A stretch of DNA of 37,213 bases. Source: Candidatus Limosilactobacillus merdipullorum (GTDB lineage: Bacteria; Bacillota; Bacilli; Lactobacillales; Lactobacillaceae). The notes under the pieces were generated by a model. That model did no database searches and was not told the DNA's origin. It was given only the letters and a program-made list of their open reading frames with translations. The position numbers were made by a program, and so were the translations under genes. Position 1 is the first letter of the stretch. Each line of letters begins with the position of its first letter. The stretch covers positions 1-37,213 of the forward strand of contig DXGK01000025.1 in NCBI GenBank assembly GCA_019113965.1. The letters are read 5' to 3'. Shown in pieces: positions 7,278 to 15,955 of this stretch.

Positions 7278-7306
7278 ATTTTAGCGCGATTCCGAAATGG
7301 TGTTGA
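7278..7306 (-). promoter_or_regulatory. Probable promoter of the DUF2252 gene
   Basis: The minus strand has TCAACA (7301-7306), 17 bp and TAAAAT (7278-7283), followed by the palindromic GGGTAATTACCC and then the ribosome binding site. Confidence 0.45.
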
Positions 7307-7391
7307 TCGAAATTTCACATAGAAACTTATTTTGATCATTTAAACAGACGCGCTAGACTACGACCGGCAATTTTAACTTCGTGCAGGTTTC

Positions 7392-7412
7392 CACAATGGT
7401 TGAACCATTGTG
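7392..7412. promoter_or_regulatory. 21-bp perfect palindrome over the pdh promoter (candidate operator)
   Basis: Arms CACAATGGTT and AACCATTGTG are exact reverse complements around a single G. The -35 hexamer TTGAAC (7400-7405) lies inside it, so a bound protein would block the promoter. No T-run follows, so it is not a terminator. The binding factor is not identified. Confidence 0.65.
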
Positions 7413-7427
7413 AAAAGATATTACAAT
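7400..7427 (+). promoter_or_regulatory. Promoter of the pdhABCD-lplA operon
   Basis: -35 TTGAAC (7400-7405), 16-bp spacer, -10 TACAAT (7422-7427), followed about 7 bp later by a cre-like box. Confidence 0.65.
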
Positions 7428-7433
7428 AAAAGA

Positions 7434-7447
7434 TGTAAGCGCTATTA
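7434..7447 (+). promoter_or_regulatory. cre box at the pdh transcription start
   Basis: TGTAAGCGCTATTA matches the CcpA consensus TGWAANCGNTNWCA at 13 of 14 positions. It sits at the expected +1, the same geometry as the cre at 2484-2497. This suggests catabolite repression of pyruvate dehydrogenase. Confidence 0.6.
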
Positions 7448-7482
7448 TTTGTTGTCGTCTCTTGTAAGGGGGATGTATTTGG

Positions 7483-8574
7483 ATGAAACAATTGGATTTT
7501 GAACAACTCAAACGAACGCCAACCGACCAACCACTCCAAGTGCTCAATCAGGACGGCCAAGTTGTTGACCAAGATTTGCTGCCGGACTTGTCTGATGACC
7601 AGCTGGTGGACTTATTTAAGCAGATGGTGTGGTCGCGGATTGTCAATGACCGGACGACCAAGTTGAAACGGCAAGGGCGGCTGGGGTTCTTCGCGCCCAC
7701 CAGCGGCGAGGAGGCCAGCCAGATGGGGTCTAATTACGCCATGAACAAGGATGATTTCCTGCTAGCTGGGTACCGTGATGTCCCGGAATTAGTTAAGCAC
7801 GGCCTCCCGTTGTGGCAAGCCTTCCTTTGGTCCAAAGGCCACGTTGCTGGTAACATCTACCCACAAGAACTGCAGGCGGTACCACCGCAGATTATCATCG
7901 GCGCGCAATATGTCCAAACGGCTGGTGTCGCGCTGGGAATTAAGAAGAATGGTCAGCCAAATGTTGCCTATACCTACACCGGTGACGGGGGGACATCACA
8001 GGGAGATTTTTATGAAGGAATGAACTTTGCGGGGGCCTACCATGCTCCGGCACTGTTTATCGTGCAAAACAACCTCTACGCTATTTCGGTTCCCCGCAAA
8101 AAACAAACTGCTGCCAAAACGCTGGCCCAAAAAGCGATGGCAGCGGGAATTCCGGGCATTCAGGTTGATGGGATGGACGCCCTAGCAGTTTATGAAGTGA
8201 CCCGGCAGGCTCGCGAATGGATTGTTGCTGGAAACGGTCCAGTGATGATTGAAACGTTGACCTATCGCTATGGCCCGCACACCCTTTCTGGTGATGACCC
8301 GCACCGCTACCGGACGAAAGAAGAAGAGAACCAGTGGCACGCGAATGATCCACTGGTTCGGATGCGCAAGTTCCTGGAAGGCAAGGGCTTATGGAACCAG
8401 CAACTGGAAGATGAATACACCGCCCAAGTTAACCAGGAAGTCGATGAGGCGATGAAACAAGTCGAAAGTCAACCAGCACAGCGGGTCTCCGAATTTTTGC
8501 AGAACGAGTACGTGCAAACACCGCCAGCAATCCAAAAACAAATTGATGACTACCAGCAAAGAGAGGCAAAGTAA
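7483..8574 (+). CDS. pdhA: Pyruvate dehydrogenase E1 component, alpha subunit
   Basis: A 363-residue E1-alpha that, with PdhB and thiamine diphosphate, decarboxylates pyruvate and passes the acetyl group to the lipoyl arm of E2. The ThDP-binding motif runs from GDGG (residues 167-170) to the N196-N197 pair in [13 protein letters not shown]. The loop [16 protein letters not shown] (262-277), which holds the active site and carries the regulatory serines in mitochondrial enzymes, is intact. The length is normal. The start ATG at 7483 follows a G-rich site (AAGGGGG). It is the first gene of a five-gene operon, and pdhB starts one base after its stop. Confidence 0.97.
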   Translation: MKQLDFEQLKRTPTDQPLQVLNQDGQVVDQDLLPDLSDDQLVDLFKQMVWSRIVNDRTTKLKRQGRLGFFAPTSGEEASQMGSNYAMNKDDFLLAGYRDVPELVKHGLPLWQAFLWSKGHVAGNIYPQELQAVPPQIIIGAQYVQTAGVALGIKKNGQPNVAYTYTGDGGTSQGDFYEGMNFAGAYHAPALFIVQNNLYAISVPRKKQTAAKTLAQKAMAAGIPGIQVDGMDALAVYEVTRQAREWIVAGNGPVMIETLTYRYGPHTLSGDDPHRYRTKEEENQWHANDPLVRMRKFLEGKGLWNQQLEDEYTAQVNQEVDEAMKQVESQPAQRVSEFLQNEYVQTPPAIQKQIDDYQQREAK

Positions 8575-8575
8575 A

Positions 8576-9553
8576 ATGGCCAAGATGACAATGGTAAAGG
8601 CGATTACTGCTGCCTTAGATGAAGAATTAAGTCGCGACCCGAAGGTACTGGTTTTTGGTGAAGACGTTGGCAAGAACGGCGGTGTTTTCCGGGCAACGGA
8701 CAAGCTCCAAGAAAAGCACGGCAAGGACCAGGTTTTTGATACGCCATTAGCTGAATCAGGAATTATTGGACTGTCCAACGGGTTAGCACTGCAAGGCTTC
8801 CGGCCGGTTCCGGAGCTGCAGTTCTTCGGCTTCGTCTTTGAGGCCTTTGACGAAATTGCCGGTCAGCTTGCCCGGGAACGGTTCCGGATGGGTGGCAGCC
8901 GGAAGATGCCGGTGACGATCCGTTCTGCGTTTGGTGGTGGGGTCAACACTCCTGAACTTCACTCCGATAGCTTTGAGGGATTAGTTGCCCAGGTGCCAGG
9001 CCTGCGGGTGGTTTGCCCAAGCGGTCCTTACGATGCTAAGGGCCTGCTGATTTCATCAATCCGCTCAGATGACCCGATTGTCTTCTTGGAACACATGAAG
9101 GCTTACCGGTCATTTAAGGAAGAGGTCCCTGACGATGCCTACACCGTGCCGCTTGATAAGGCTGGTATTAAACGTGAAGGCAAGGATGTCACTATCATTA
9201 CTTATGGCTACATGGTTCGGCTGGCCTTACAGGCGGCTGATGAATTGGCTAAGGAAGGTATTGACGCCGAAGTCTTGGATCTGCGGACACTGGCACCGCT
9301 GGACGAGGATACTATCTTAGCTTCGGTCAAGAAGACCGGCCGGGTAGTCCTTGTTCAGGAAGCCCAGAAACAGGCCGGGGTCTCGGCCAACGTCGCGGCG
9401 CTGATTGCCGAAAAGGGCATTTTATCGCTGGGCGCACCAGTGGCCCGGGTAGCATCACCGGATACGCCATATCCGTTTGCCCAGGCCGAAAAAGCCTGGC
9501 TGCCAAACAAACAGGATATTATCAACCAAGTCAAGGAAACTGTTCAGTTTTAA
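8576..9553 (+). CDS. pdhB: Pyruvate dehydrogenase E1 component, beta subunit
   Basis: A 325-residue E1-beta. The start is the ATG at 8576 ([14 protein letters not shown]), one base after the pdhA stop, with AGAGAGG inside the end of pdhA; an upstream in-frame ATG would overlap pdhA by about 30 bp and makes the protein too long. [15 protein letters not shown] and TPLAESGI (E60, the glutamate that activates the ThDP ring) are canonical. [25 protein letters not shown] and the C-terminal transketolase domain from [13 protein letters not shown] are all complete. The tight coupling suggests equimolar E1 alpha/beta synthesis. Confidence 0.97.
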   Translation: MAKMTMVKAITAALDEELSRDPKVLVFGEDVGKNGGVFRATDKLQEKHGKDQVFDTPLAESGIIGLSNGLALQGFRPVPELQFFGFVFEAFDEIAGQLARERFRMGGSRKMPVTIRSAFGGGVNTPELHSDSFEGLVAQVPGLRVVCPSGPYDAKGLLISSIRSDDPIVFLEHMKAYRSFKEEVPDDAYTVPLDKAGIKREGKDVTIITYGYMVRLALQAADELAKEGIDAEVLDLRTLAPLDEDTILASVKKTGRVVLVQEAQKQAGVSANVAALIAEKGILSLGAPVARVASPDTPYPFAQAEKAWLPNKQDIINQVKETVQF

Positions 9554-9568
9554 TCGCGGGGTGAACTT

Positions 9569-10858
9569 ATGAGCGAAAAATATCAATTAAAACTTCCCGA
9601 CATCGGCGAGGGAATTGCCGAAGGGACCGTTGGCGAATGGCATGTTAAGGCCGGTGATCAGGTCAAAAAGGATGGAGACTTGGTTCAGATCGAAAACGAC
9701 AAGTCGGTCGAAGAGATTCCGTCACCAGTTGACGGGACGGTTACCAAGATCCTCGTTCAAGAGGGTGAAACCGCCGAGGTTGGTCAGGCCTTGGTGGAGT
9801 TAACGGTGGCTGATGGGTTGGGCAATGTCGACTCCTCGACCGCTGCCGATCAAACATCGGCAACTCCTGATGAAGGAGCCGAGCTAGCTGCCAGCGAGCA
9901 GTCGACGCCGGCAACTTCAAGTACTGCAGCACCAGCAGAGCAAGACCACCATTTACCGGTCCTGGCAATGCCGGCGGTGCGGAAGTATGCCCGTGATCAC
10001 AGTGTTGACCTGACCCAGATTAAGGGGACTGGTCGTCACGGCCAGATCCTGCGTTCCGATGTCGATGCCTTCCTAGAGAACGACGGGGTAGTTGATACTT
10101 CCGCACCAGAGAAGACAGTGGCAACAGCAACCGCTGCACCGGCAGCTAGTGACGGTTGGCCGGAACATGCCGAGAAGATGTCACCGGTTCGCAAGGCAAC
10201 GGCCAAAGCGATGATCAAGTCCGTTGCGGAAATTCCAATGATTAACATCTTTGACCAAGTCACTGTTGAGAAGCTCTGGAACCACCGCAATAAGTACAAG
10301 GAATTAGCCAAGAAACACGGTGTTCACCTTACCTTCATGGCTTACCTTGTGAAGGCATTGGCGGTAATTATGAAGGAATTTCCGGTATTCAATGCCAAAG
10401 TGGACATGGCTAACCATGAAATTCATTACCGTGACTACGTGAACGTGGGAATTGCTACCGACACTGACCACGGCTTGTACGTACCAAATATTAAGCACGC
10501 GGACACCAAGAGCTTATTTGAGATCGCTGGCGAGATTATGGACAATACCGAAGCGGCTCAGGCAAAGCAACTGACGGCAGACCAGATGGCTCACACTGGC
10601 ATGACCATTAGCAACATTGGTTCAATTGGTGGCGGCTACTTTACACCGCTGATTAACTGGCCGGAAGTGGCCATTTTGGGCATGGGTCGGATTGCTGAAG
10701 AGCCAATCATTAACAATGGCCGCGTCACGGTTGGCAAAGTTTTGAAGCTATCCCTGACGGTTGACCACCGGATTATTGATGGTGGGACCGCGCAGCGGGC
10801 GATGAACCGGCTGAAGGAACTGCTGGCTGACCCTGAACTCTTGCTGATGGAAGCCTAG
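9569..10858 (+). CDS. pdhC: Dihydrolipoamide acetyltransferase, E2 core of pyruvate dehydrogenase
   Basis: A 429-residue E2 with one lipoyl domain (1-80, lipoylated lysine K45 in IENDKSVEEI). An Ala/Thr/Ser/Pro-rich flexible linker follows (85-128), then a peripheral-subunit-binding domain that holds E1/E3 (about 131-168, MPAVRKYARDH to GRHGQILRSDV). A second linker leads to the acetyltransferase core, which ends with catalytic H400 and D404 in VDHRIIDGG. E2 enzymes of other species may carry two or three lipoyl domains; here there is one. The ATG at 9569 follows GGGGTGAA, 15 bp after pdhB. Confidence 0.97.
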   Translation: MSEKYQLKLPDIGEGIAEGTVGEWHVKAGDQVKKDGDLVQIENDKSVEEIPSPVDGTVTKILVQEGETAEVGQALVELTVADGLGNVDSSTAADQTSATPDEGAELAASEQSTPATSSTAAPAEQDHHLPVLAMPAVRKYARDHSVDLTQIKGTGRHGQILRSDVDAFLENDGVVDTSAPEKTVATATAAPAASDGWPEHAEKMSPVRKATAKAMIKSVAEIPMINIFDQVTVEKLWNHRNKYKELAKKHGVHLTFMAYLVKALAVIMKEFPVFNAKVDMANHEIHYRDYVNVGIATDTDHGLYVPNIKHADTKSLFEIAGEIMDNTEAAQAKQLTADQMAHTGMTISNIGSIGGGYFTPLINWPEVAILGMGRIAEEPIINNGRVTVGKVLKLSLTVDHRIIDGGTAQRAMNRLKELLADPELLLMEA

Positions 10859-10874
10859 TGAGGAGTGATAACTG

Positions 10875-12281
10875 ATGGTTGTTGGTGATTTTGCAATTGA
10901 TTTGGATACCGTCGTCATTGGTGCCGGACCCGGTGGTTACGTCGCAGCGATCCATGCGGCCGCACTGGGACAGAAGGTCACGGTTATTGAAAAAGAATTC
11001 CTCGGTGGGGTCTGCCTCAACGTCGGCTGTATTCCGTCGAAGGCCTTGATTCAGGTCGGGCATAATTACCAAACGGCACTTCATTCCGATGAGATGGGGA
11101 TTGAAGGCCGTGAGGTGGCTTTCCATATGGACAAGGCCCACGAGTTTAAGAACAAGGTTGTTAACCGGATGACCAGTGGTGTCGGCTACCTCTTCAAAAA
11201 ACACCATATCGACGTGATCTGGGGGAGCGCCTTTCTGAAGGATGACCATAGTCTGCGGGTGATCAAGGATGATCAGGCCCAAACGTACACCTTTAAGCAC
11301 CTGATTATCGCGACGGGCAGTCACCCGGTAGAAATCCCGCACTTCAAGTTTGGTGGCCGAATTTTGGACTCCACCGGTGCCCTGGACCTGACAGAGGTGC
11401 CGAAGGAATTAGTAATTATTGGTGGCGGCTACATTGGCTGCGAGTTGGCAGGAGCATACGCCAACTTTGGTGCCCACGTCACCATTTTGGAAGGCTTGCC
11501 ACAGATTATGTCTAACTATGAAACAGACCTGGTTAAGGTGGCGGTCAAGGACTTTAAGGCGCACCATGTCGACATTGTTACCGGTGCGATGGCCAAGAGT
11601 TCTAAGGATGATGGCGACCACGTTGAGGTGGTTTATACGAAAAGTGGCCAGGATCACCGGCTGAATGCCGATTACGTGGTTGTCGCCGTTGGCCGTAAGC
11701 CTAATACCAGTGAGATGGGCTTTGAACAGGCCGGCATTGAGCTGGACGACCATGGGCTGGTCAAGGTTGACGCCCAGGGGCGGACCAACTTGCCAAACGT
11801 TTTTGCCATCGGTGACATTGTTCCCGGTGCCGCTCTGGCCCACAAGGCTTCCTATGAAGGGAAGGTGGCTGCTGAAGCCATTGCGGGGAGGAAGACCACC
11901 GTTGACTACCATGCGATGCCAGCGGTTTGCTATGTTAATACCCCGATTGCCACTACCGGGTTAACTGCCAAGGAAGCAACTAAGCAGGGGCTGAAAGTCA
12001 AGACCGCCCAGTTCCCGTTCATGGCTAATGGCCGGGCGGTTTCACTGAACCAGCCTGCTGGTTTTGTCCGGATGGTTTACCAAGACGATGACCAAAAACA
12101 ACTAGTGGGAGCCCAGATTGTGGGGGCCGATGCAGCTGATTTGATCAGTGAATTGACGCTGGCCATTGAGTGCGGCTGCACGGTAGAAGATGTTGCGTTA
12201 ACTATCCACCCACACCCGAGTTTGTCCGAAACAATTATGGATTGCGCTGATGTTGGTCTGGGGATGCCAACGAACATTTAG
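10875..12281 (+). CDS. pdhD: Dihydrolipoamide dehydrogenase, E3 of pyruvate dehydrogenase
   Basis: A 468-residue FAD/NAD disulfide oxidoreductase that reoxidises dihydrolipoyl-E2. FAD-binding VVIGAGPGGYVAAI is near residue 13; the redox pair is C47/C52 in GGVCLNVGCIPSK. NAD binding is at VIIGGGYIGCELAGAYANFGA. The second FAD contact is FAIGDIVPGAALAHKA, and the catalytic base is in HPHPSLSE (H447, E452) near the C-terminus. The start ATG at 10875 follows GAGGAGTGA, 16 bp after pdhC. The protein lacks an N-terminal lipoyl domain, unlike some relatives. Confidence 0.97.
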   Translation: MVVGDFAIDLDTVVIGAGPGGYVAAIHAAALGQKVTVIEKEFLGGVCLNVGCIPSKALIQVGHNYQTALHSDEMGIEGREVAFHMDKAHEFKNKVVNRMTSGVGYLFKKHHIDVIWGSAFLKDDHSLRVIKDDQAQTYTFKHLIIATGSHPVEIPHFKFGGRILDSTGALDLTEVPKELVIIGGGYIGCELAGAYANFGAHVTILEGLPQIMSNYETDLVKVAVKDFKAHHVDIVTGAMAKSSKDDGDHVEVVYTKSGQDHRLNADYVVVAVGRKPNTSEMGFEQAGIELDDHGLVKVDAQGRTNLPNVFAIGDIVPGAALAHKASYEGKVAAEAIAGRKTTVDYHAMPAVCYVNTPIATTGLTAKEATKQGLKVKTAQFPFMANGRAVSLNQPAGFVRMVYQDDDQKQLVGAQIVGADAADLISELTLAIECGCTVEDVALTIHPHPSLSETIMDCADVGLGMPTNI

Positions 12282-12303
12282 TGTTTTTTGAGAGGGAGAA
12301 AAG

Positions 12304-13323
12304 ATGAAATACCTTGCGATGAAGTCAAATGATATTCGGCAAAACCTGGCAACAGAAGAGTACCTGATGAATAGTGATGAGATTCCGCTGCCATTTATGC
12401 TGTTCTACATTGAAAAACCGTGCATTATTGTGGGACGCAACCAGAACACCTTGGAAGAAATCAACCAGCAATACTGCGAAGAGCACCACATCACAGTCAC
12501 GCGGCGTCTTTCCGGCGGCGGTGCCATGTACCAGGATCTCGGCAACCTGTGTTTCAGCTTTGTTGTCCCAGCTAAGGACCAGCGTTTTGGTGATTTTAAG
12601 CAGCTGGTATCCCCGGTGGTCGATGCTCTGCATCAAATGGGGGCGACCGGCGCAGAAGTCACCGGTCGTAACGACATCGTGATTGACGGTCGCAAATTTT
12701 CTGGCAATGCCATGTACTCTCGCAACCAGAAAACCTTCTCCCATGGAACGTTGATGTACGACGTGGACACCGATGCGGTTGCAGGGGCGCTCCATGTTGC
12801 TCACGATAAGATTGCTTCTAAGGGGATCAAGTCGGTTCGCTCTCGAGTCACTAACGTTCGCCAATACCTTGCGCCAGAGTTTCAACATTTGACAACGGCC
12901 AAATTTCGTGATGAGCTGATTAAGCGCATCTGGCATGTTGCATCGATTGACGAAGCCCGCCAGAACGAGTACCAGTTGACAGGACAAGACGAGCAAGCAA
13001 TTCAACGGCTAGTCAAGGAACGTTATGCTAATTGGGACTGGGTTTACGGGAAGTCACCGCAGTTTACAGTCAAGAAGCGCCACCATTTTGATAGTGGCAC
13101 GATTGATGCTCGCTACCAGGTAGAAAACGGTAAAATTGTCGCCGTCCACCTTTATGGTGACTTTTTTGGCACCGGCGACGTCAATGAAGTTGCACAGGCG
13201 CTGGTGAGGATCCCGTACGCGCCAGCCGCAATTCGCAAGGTATTAGGTCGATTTGACTTGCAAAAGTACTTCCTCGGTATCCCTGATGAGCAGGTGATTA
13301 ACTTGCTGGCTGAACAGCACTAA
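12304..13323 (+). CDS. lplA: Lipoate-protein ligase A
   Basis: A 339-residue ligase that activates free lipoate with ATP and attaches it to E2 lipoyl domains. Motifs are RRLSGGGAMYQDLGNLCFSF (68-87) and GRNDIVIDGRKFSGNAMY, in which K131 is the conserved active-site lysine; the small C-terminal accessory domain (about 250-339) is present. The start ATG at 12304 follows GAGAGGGAG. As last gene of the pdh operon it supplies the cofactor for PdhC, which fits an organism that scavenges lipoate. A terminator follows directly. Confidence 0.95.
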   Translation: MKYLAMKSNDIRQNLATEEYLMNSDEIPLPFMLFYIEKPCIIVGRNQNTLEEINQQYCEEHHITVTRRLSGGGAMYQDLGNLCFSFVVPAKDQRFGDFKQLVSPVVDALHQMGATGAEVTGRNDIVIDGRKFSGNAMYSRNQKTFSHGTLMYDVDTDAVAGALHVAHDKIASKGIKSVRSRVTNVRQYLAPEFQHLTTAKFRDELIKRIWHVASIDEARQNEYQLTGQDEQAIQRLVKERYANWDWVYGKSPQFTVKKRHHFDSGTIDARYQVENGKIVAVHLYGDFFGTGDVNEVAQALVRIPYAPAAIRKVLGRFDLQKYFLGIPDEQVINLLAEQH

Positions 13324-13328
13324 TAGTC

Positions 13329-13357
13329 AAGGTCGCGTGAAGAACGCGGCCTTTTTT
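13329..13357 (+). terminator. Terminator of the pdh-lplA operon
   Basis: GGTCGCG (13331-13337) pairs with CGCGGCC (13345-13351) with one G-U, followed by a T-run to 13357. The ribosome binding site of the next gene (AGGAG) starts immediately after the T-run, so read-through may be what expresses that gene. Confidence 0.85.
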
Positions 13358-13370
13358 AGGAGATGAAGAC

Positions 13371-14522
13371 ATGAAACAATGGCAAACAGCGGTCTGGTAT
13401 GGTTGCAGCAATTTTGCTTCCCTCCCGTTTCGCTTCAAGCACTTAACCCAGTTAGTTAAACTAACACCGGGCCTTAACGGGACCTCACTACGGCTAGTCT
13501 TGATGAACCGTTACGGGGATCAAAACCTGGTGTTTAATCAGGTAATGGTGGCTGACAATCCGGAGATGACGCAGGCCGTAAGGGTGACAATCAATGGACA
13601 GCGCGAACTAACGATCCCGCGGGGACAAGTGGTGCGGACGGATCCGGTACGGGTTGCCTCAGTTGCTGATCAGCCTCTCTACGTGATGATGGTCGCCAGC
13701 CGGTCACAACGGTATGCTGACTTCAACTCGACCTATGATCCCACCTTGGCAAACGCAATCTACAGCCAGGCACTTCATTTTCGTCCGCAGCTACCGACAG
13801 GTGACCACGCGCGCAAGGGGTGGTTTTGTCTGGCGGGCATGGAGGTGTTAAGCGGCGAACACCCGTTGGTAGTGGAATTAACCGGCGACTCGCTGGCTGA
13901 AATGGGGCTGGTGGCGACGTCATTAGTAGCACGACTGCGACGGCAGTTGAACCGCCATGTGGTGCTGTGCAACACCGCGATTTCTGGTAGTCGCTTACTT
14001 CATGGGGCGTCGAACGATGAACCCTTGTATGCCACTTTTGGTGACAGCCTGATATCACGAATAGCAGGAGAATCGTTCCCCGTTGACCTGGTGGTGGCGT
14101 TGATAGGGAGCAATGACCTGCTCCTCCCGTTTTGGAGCCGGGACGCCCAGTTGCCGACGGCCAAGCAACTGGTTGACGGCTTCGACCGGTTGAACCAGCT
14201 GGTACATCGTCGTGGCAGTGATTTAATCACCACCACCATTCCGCCCGTTGGTCTGCACTTGGCTAACGATCAACGGCGCACCAGCCGCCACGTTGCCGCA
14301 ATTCGTCACCAGGTTAACCGTCAGCTAGCGACGCGCCCATTCGTCTTTGAGGTGGAGCCACTAATTGCGACGAATGGCGCCTGGCAGCCAGGCGCTGATT
14401 TTGGGGACCAGCTTCACTATTCGGCATCCGGTGCAAATTTGGTAGCGAGTGCCATTTTGAGCCGGATTGATGATAAAATGTCGTTATTAAAGTCGGACGT
14501 CAAGAAGGACAACGGAGAATGA
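13371..14522 (+). CDS. SGNH/GDSL-family hydrolase with an N-terminal beta domain
   Basis: A 383-residue protein without a signal peptide or membrane segment, so probably cytoplasmic. All SGNH blocks are present: block I LTGDSLAEMG with nucleophile S174, block II around G206 in NTAISGSRLL, block III IGSND with N248, and block V DQLH with D345 and H348. Residues 1-160 look like a beta-sandwich domain, as in two-domain bacterial SGNH esterases. It should hydrolyse an ester or acetyl group on an unknown substrate. The ATG at 13371 follows AGGAGATGAAG. No separate promoter is visible after the lplA terminator. Its stop overlaps the next gene's translation start zone, so the two are coupled. Confidence 0.85.
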   Translation: MKQWQTAVWYGCSNFASLPFRFKHLTQLVKLTPGLNGTSLRLVLMNRYGDQNLVFNQVMVADNPEMTQAVRVTINGQRELTIPRGQVVRTDPVRVASVADQPLYVMMVASRSQRYADFNSTYDPTLANAIYSQALHFRPQLPTGDHARKGWFCLAGMEVLSGEHPLVVELTGDSLAEMGLVATSLVARLRRQLNRHVVLCNTAISGSRLLHGASNDEPLYATFGDSLISRIAGESFPVDLVVALIGSNDLLLPFWSRDAQLPTAKQLVDGFDRLNQLVHRRGSDLITTTIPPVGLHLANDQRRTSRHVAAIRHQVNRQLATRPFVFEVEPLIATNGAWQPGADFGDQLHYSASGANLVASAILSRIDDKMSLLKSDVKKDNGE

Positions 14523-14524
14523 GC

Positions 14525-15880
14525 ATGATGAAAGAACAGTATGATGTTGTGGTAATTGGTGCCGGTGGTGCGGGGATGACTGCTGCATTGCAGGCAAGTG
14601 AACTGGGAGCCAGCGTCGCCGTCCTCGAAAAGGAGGCCAAGGCTGGTGGGAACACCAACCGTGCTTCGTCGGGGATGAATGCGGCGGAAACCGATGTTCA
14701 ATTGCAGCACCGGGTGACCGATTCGATGACCGCTTTCTACCACGAAACGTTTCAGGGGGGCGGCAGGCTCAATGACCCGGCAATGCTTGACTTTTTCGTT
14801 CACCATGCACCACTAGCGATTGACTGGCTGGCAGCCCGCCGGATGCCACTGACGAGTTTAACCATCACCGGCGGCATGACTAAGCCGCGAACCCACCGTC
14901 CCCAGTCAACCGCGCCGGTCGGTAATTACCTGGTTAAGGGGTTACTAGCACGGCTCAAGGAAAAGCGGGTGCCGGTTTTTACTAACAGCCGGGTAAGTAA
15001 TTTGTTGACCAACGACCACCGCATCACCGGCGTAGAAGTGGATCAAGATGGTCACTTGCAAACGATCCAGACTAAAGCCGTAATCGTCGCTACCGGCGGT
15101 TTTGGTGCCAATGCGAAGTTGATCAGTCGCCTCCGCCCGGACTTGAGCGGGTTGAAGACGACCAACCAGCCGGGGGCCACCGGTGACGGCTTGCAACTAG
15201 CTGAAGAAGTGGGAGCGGCGGTTCGCGACTTGCCATTCATCCAGGTTCATCCGACGGTCCAGCAAGACCAACCTCACGCTTTTTTGATCGGTGAAGCGGT
15301 GCGTGGCGAAGGAGCGATCCTGGTCGGCCAAAACGGCCGGCGTTTTATCAACGAACTGGCCACTCGACGGGTCGTCAGCAACGCCATTTTTGCCTTGCCG
15401 GAAAAGAGCGCCTACCTGATTTTTGACCAGTCTGTTCGTGAACGAGCCAAGGCAATTGATTTTTACTGTCATGTTGGTTTGGTTAAACAGGCTGACAGCT
15501 TAACAGAATTAGGCAAAACGATCGGTATTGATGGTGGTCAGTTGACCGCCACGGTTCAAAACTGGAACCAAATAGTTGAACAACACCAAGAGGATTCTCT
15601 GAAGCGGACGACCGGCCGGCACCCGCTAAAGAAAGGGCCGTTTTACGCTATTCACGTTGCCCCAGCAATTCACTACACGATGGGAGGTCTTCATACCGAC
15701 CCGCAAACCCGGGTGCTAGATGCCAACGGGCAGCCGATTGCTGGTCTTTATGCGGCAGGTGAAGTGGTTGGCGGCCTGCACGGAAACAACCGGATCGGTG
15801 GCAATTCAATCGCCGAGACTGTGGTCTTTGGCCGCCAGGCGGGAATCCAAGCAGCTAGCGACCTCCGAGATTGTGAGTAG
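14525..15880 (+). CDS. FAD-dependent fumarate reductase/flavocytochrome c-like flavoprotein
   Basis: A 451-residue soluble flavoprotein. The start is the ATG at 14525, 7 bp after GGAG; the ATG at 14519 is only 1 bp from GGAG. The FAD-binding fold is at YDVVVIGAGGAGMTAALQASELGASVAVLEKE. The substrate-site motifs of fumarate/urocanate/succinate-type reductases are GEAVRGEGAILV, GRRFINELATRR, HYTMGGLHTDPQTRVLD and GGLHGNNRIGGNSIAE. There is no FMN-attachment domain, haem domain or signal peptide. The enzyme probably takes electrons from NADH or a soluble donor, giving a heterofermenter an extra electron sink. It overlaps the SGNH hydrolase gene in the same transcript. The true acceptor (fumarate or another enoate) is not proven. 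Confidence 0.85.
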   Translation: MMKEQYDVVVIGAGGAGMTAALQASELGASVAVLEKEAKAGGNTNRASSGMNAAETDVQLQHRVTDSMTAFYHETFQGGGRLNDPAMLDFFVHHAPLAIDWLAARRMPLTSLTITGGMTKPRTHRPQSTAPVGNYLVKGLLARLKEKRVPVFTNSRVSNLLTNDHRITGVEVDQDGHLQTIQTKAVIVATGGFGANAKLISRLRPDLSGLKTTNQPGATGDGLQLAEEVGAAVRDLPFIQVHPTVQQDQPHAFLIGEAVRGEGAILVGQNGRRFINELATRRVVSNAIFALPEKSAYLIFDQSVRERAKAIDFYCHVGLVKQADSLTELGKTIGIDGGQLTATVQNWNQIVEQHQEDSLKRTTGRHPLKKGPFYAIHVAPAIHYTMGGLHTDPQTRVLDANGQPIAGLYAAGEVVGGLHGNNRIGGNSIAETVVFGRQAGIQAASDLRDCE

Positions 15881-15915
15881 TCGTGGTTGGTTGCCCCAAG
15901 CACCACTAGCGGTTG

Positions 15916-15924
15916 TGTTAGAAT
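15916..15924 (+). promoter_or_regulatory. Extended -10 promoter candidate for cysS
   Basis: TGT directly precedes TAGAAT (15919-15924), an extended -10 (TGN + -10). No good -35 lies at 16-18 bp. It is 32 bp upstream of the cysS start. No T-box was seen in the short leader. Confidence 0.4.
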
Positions 15925-15955
15925 GGGCTTATTAAACAGAAAAGGAGCACCGCAA

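Noticed and set aside
10773-11342. Antisense open frame of 189 codons opposite pdhC/pdhD
   Set aside because: Spans the junction of two certain genes on the other strand. No translation signals.
15881-15955. T-box riboswitch upstream of cysS
   Set aside because: The gap is only 75 bp and lacks the T-box sequence and terminator.
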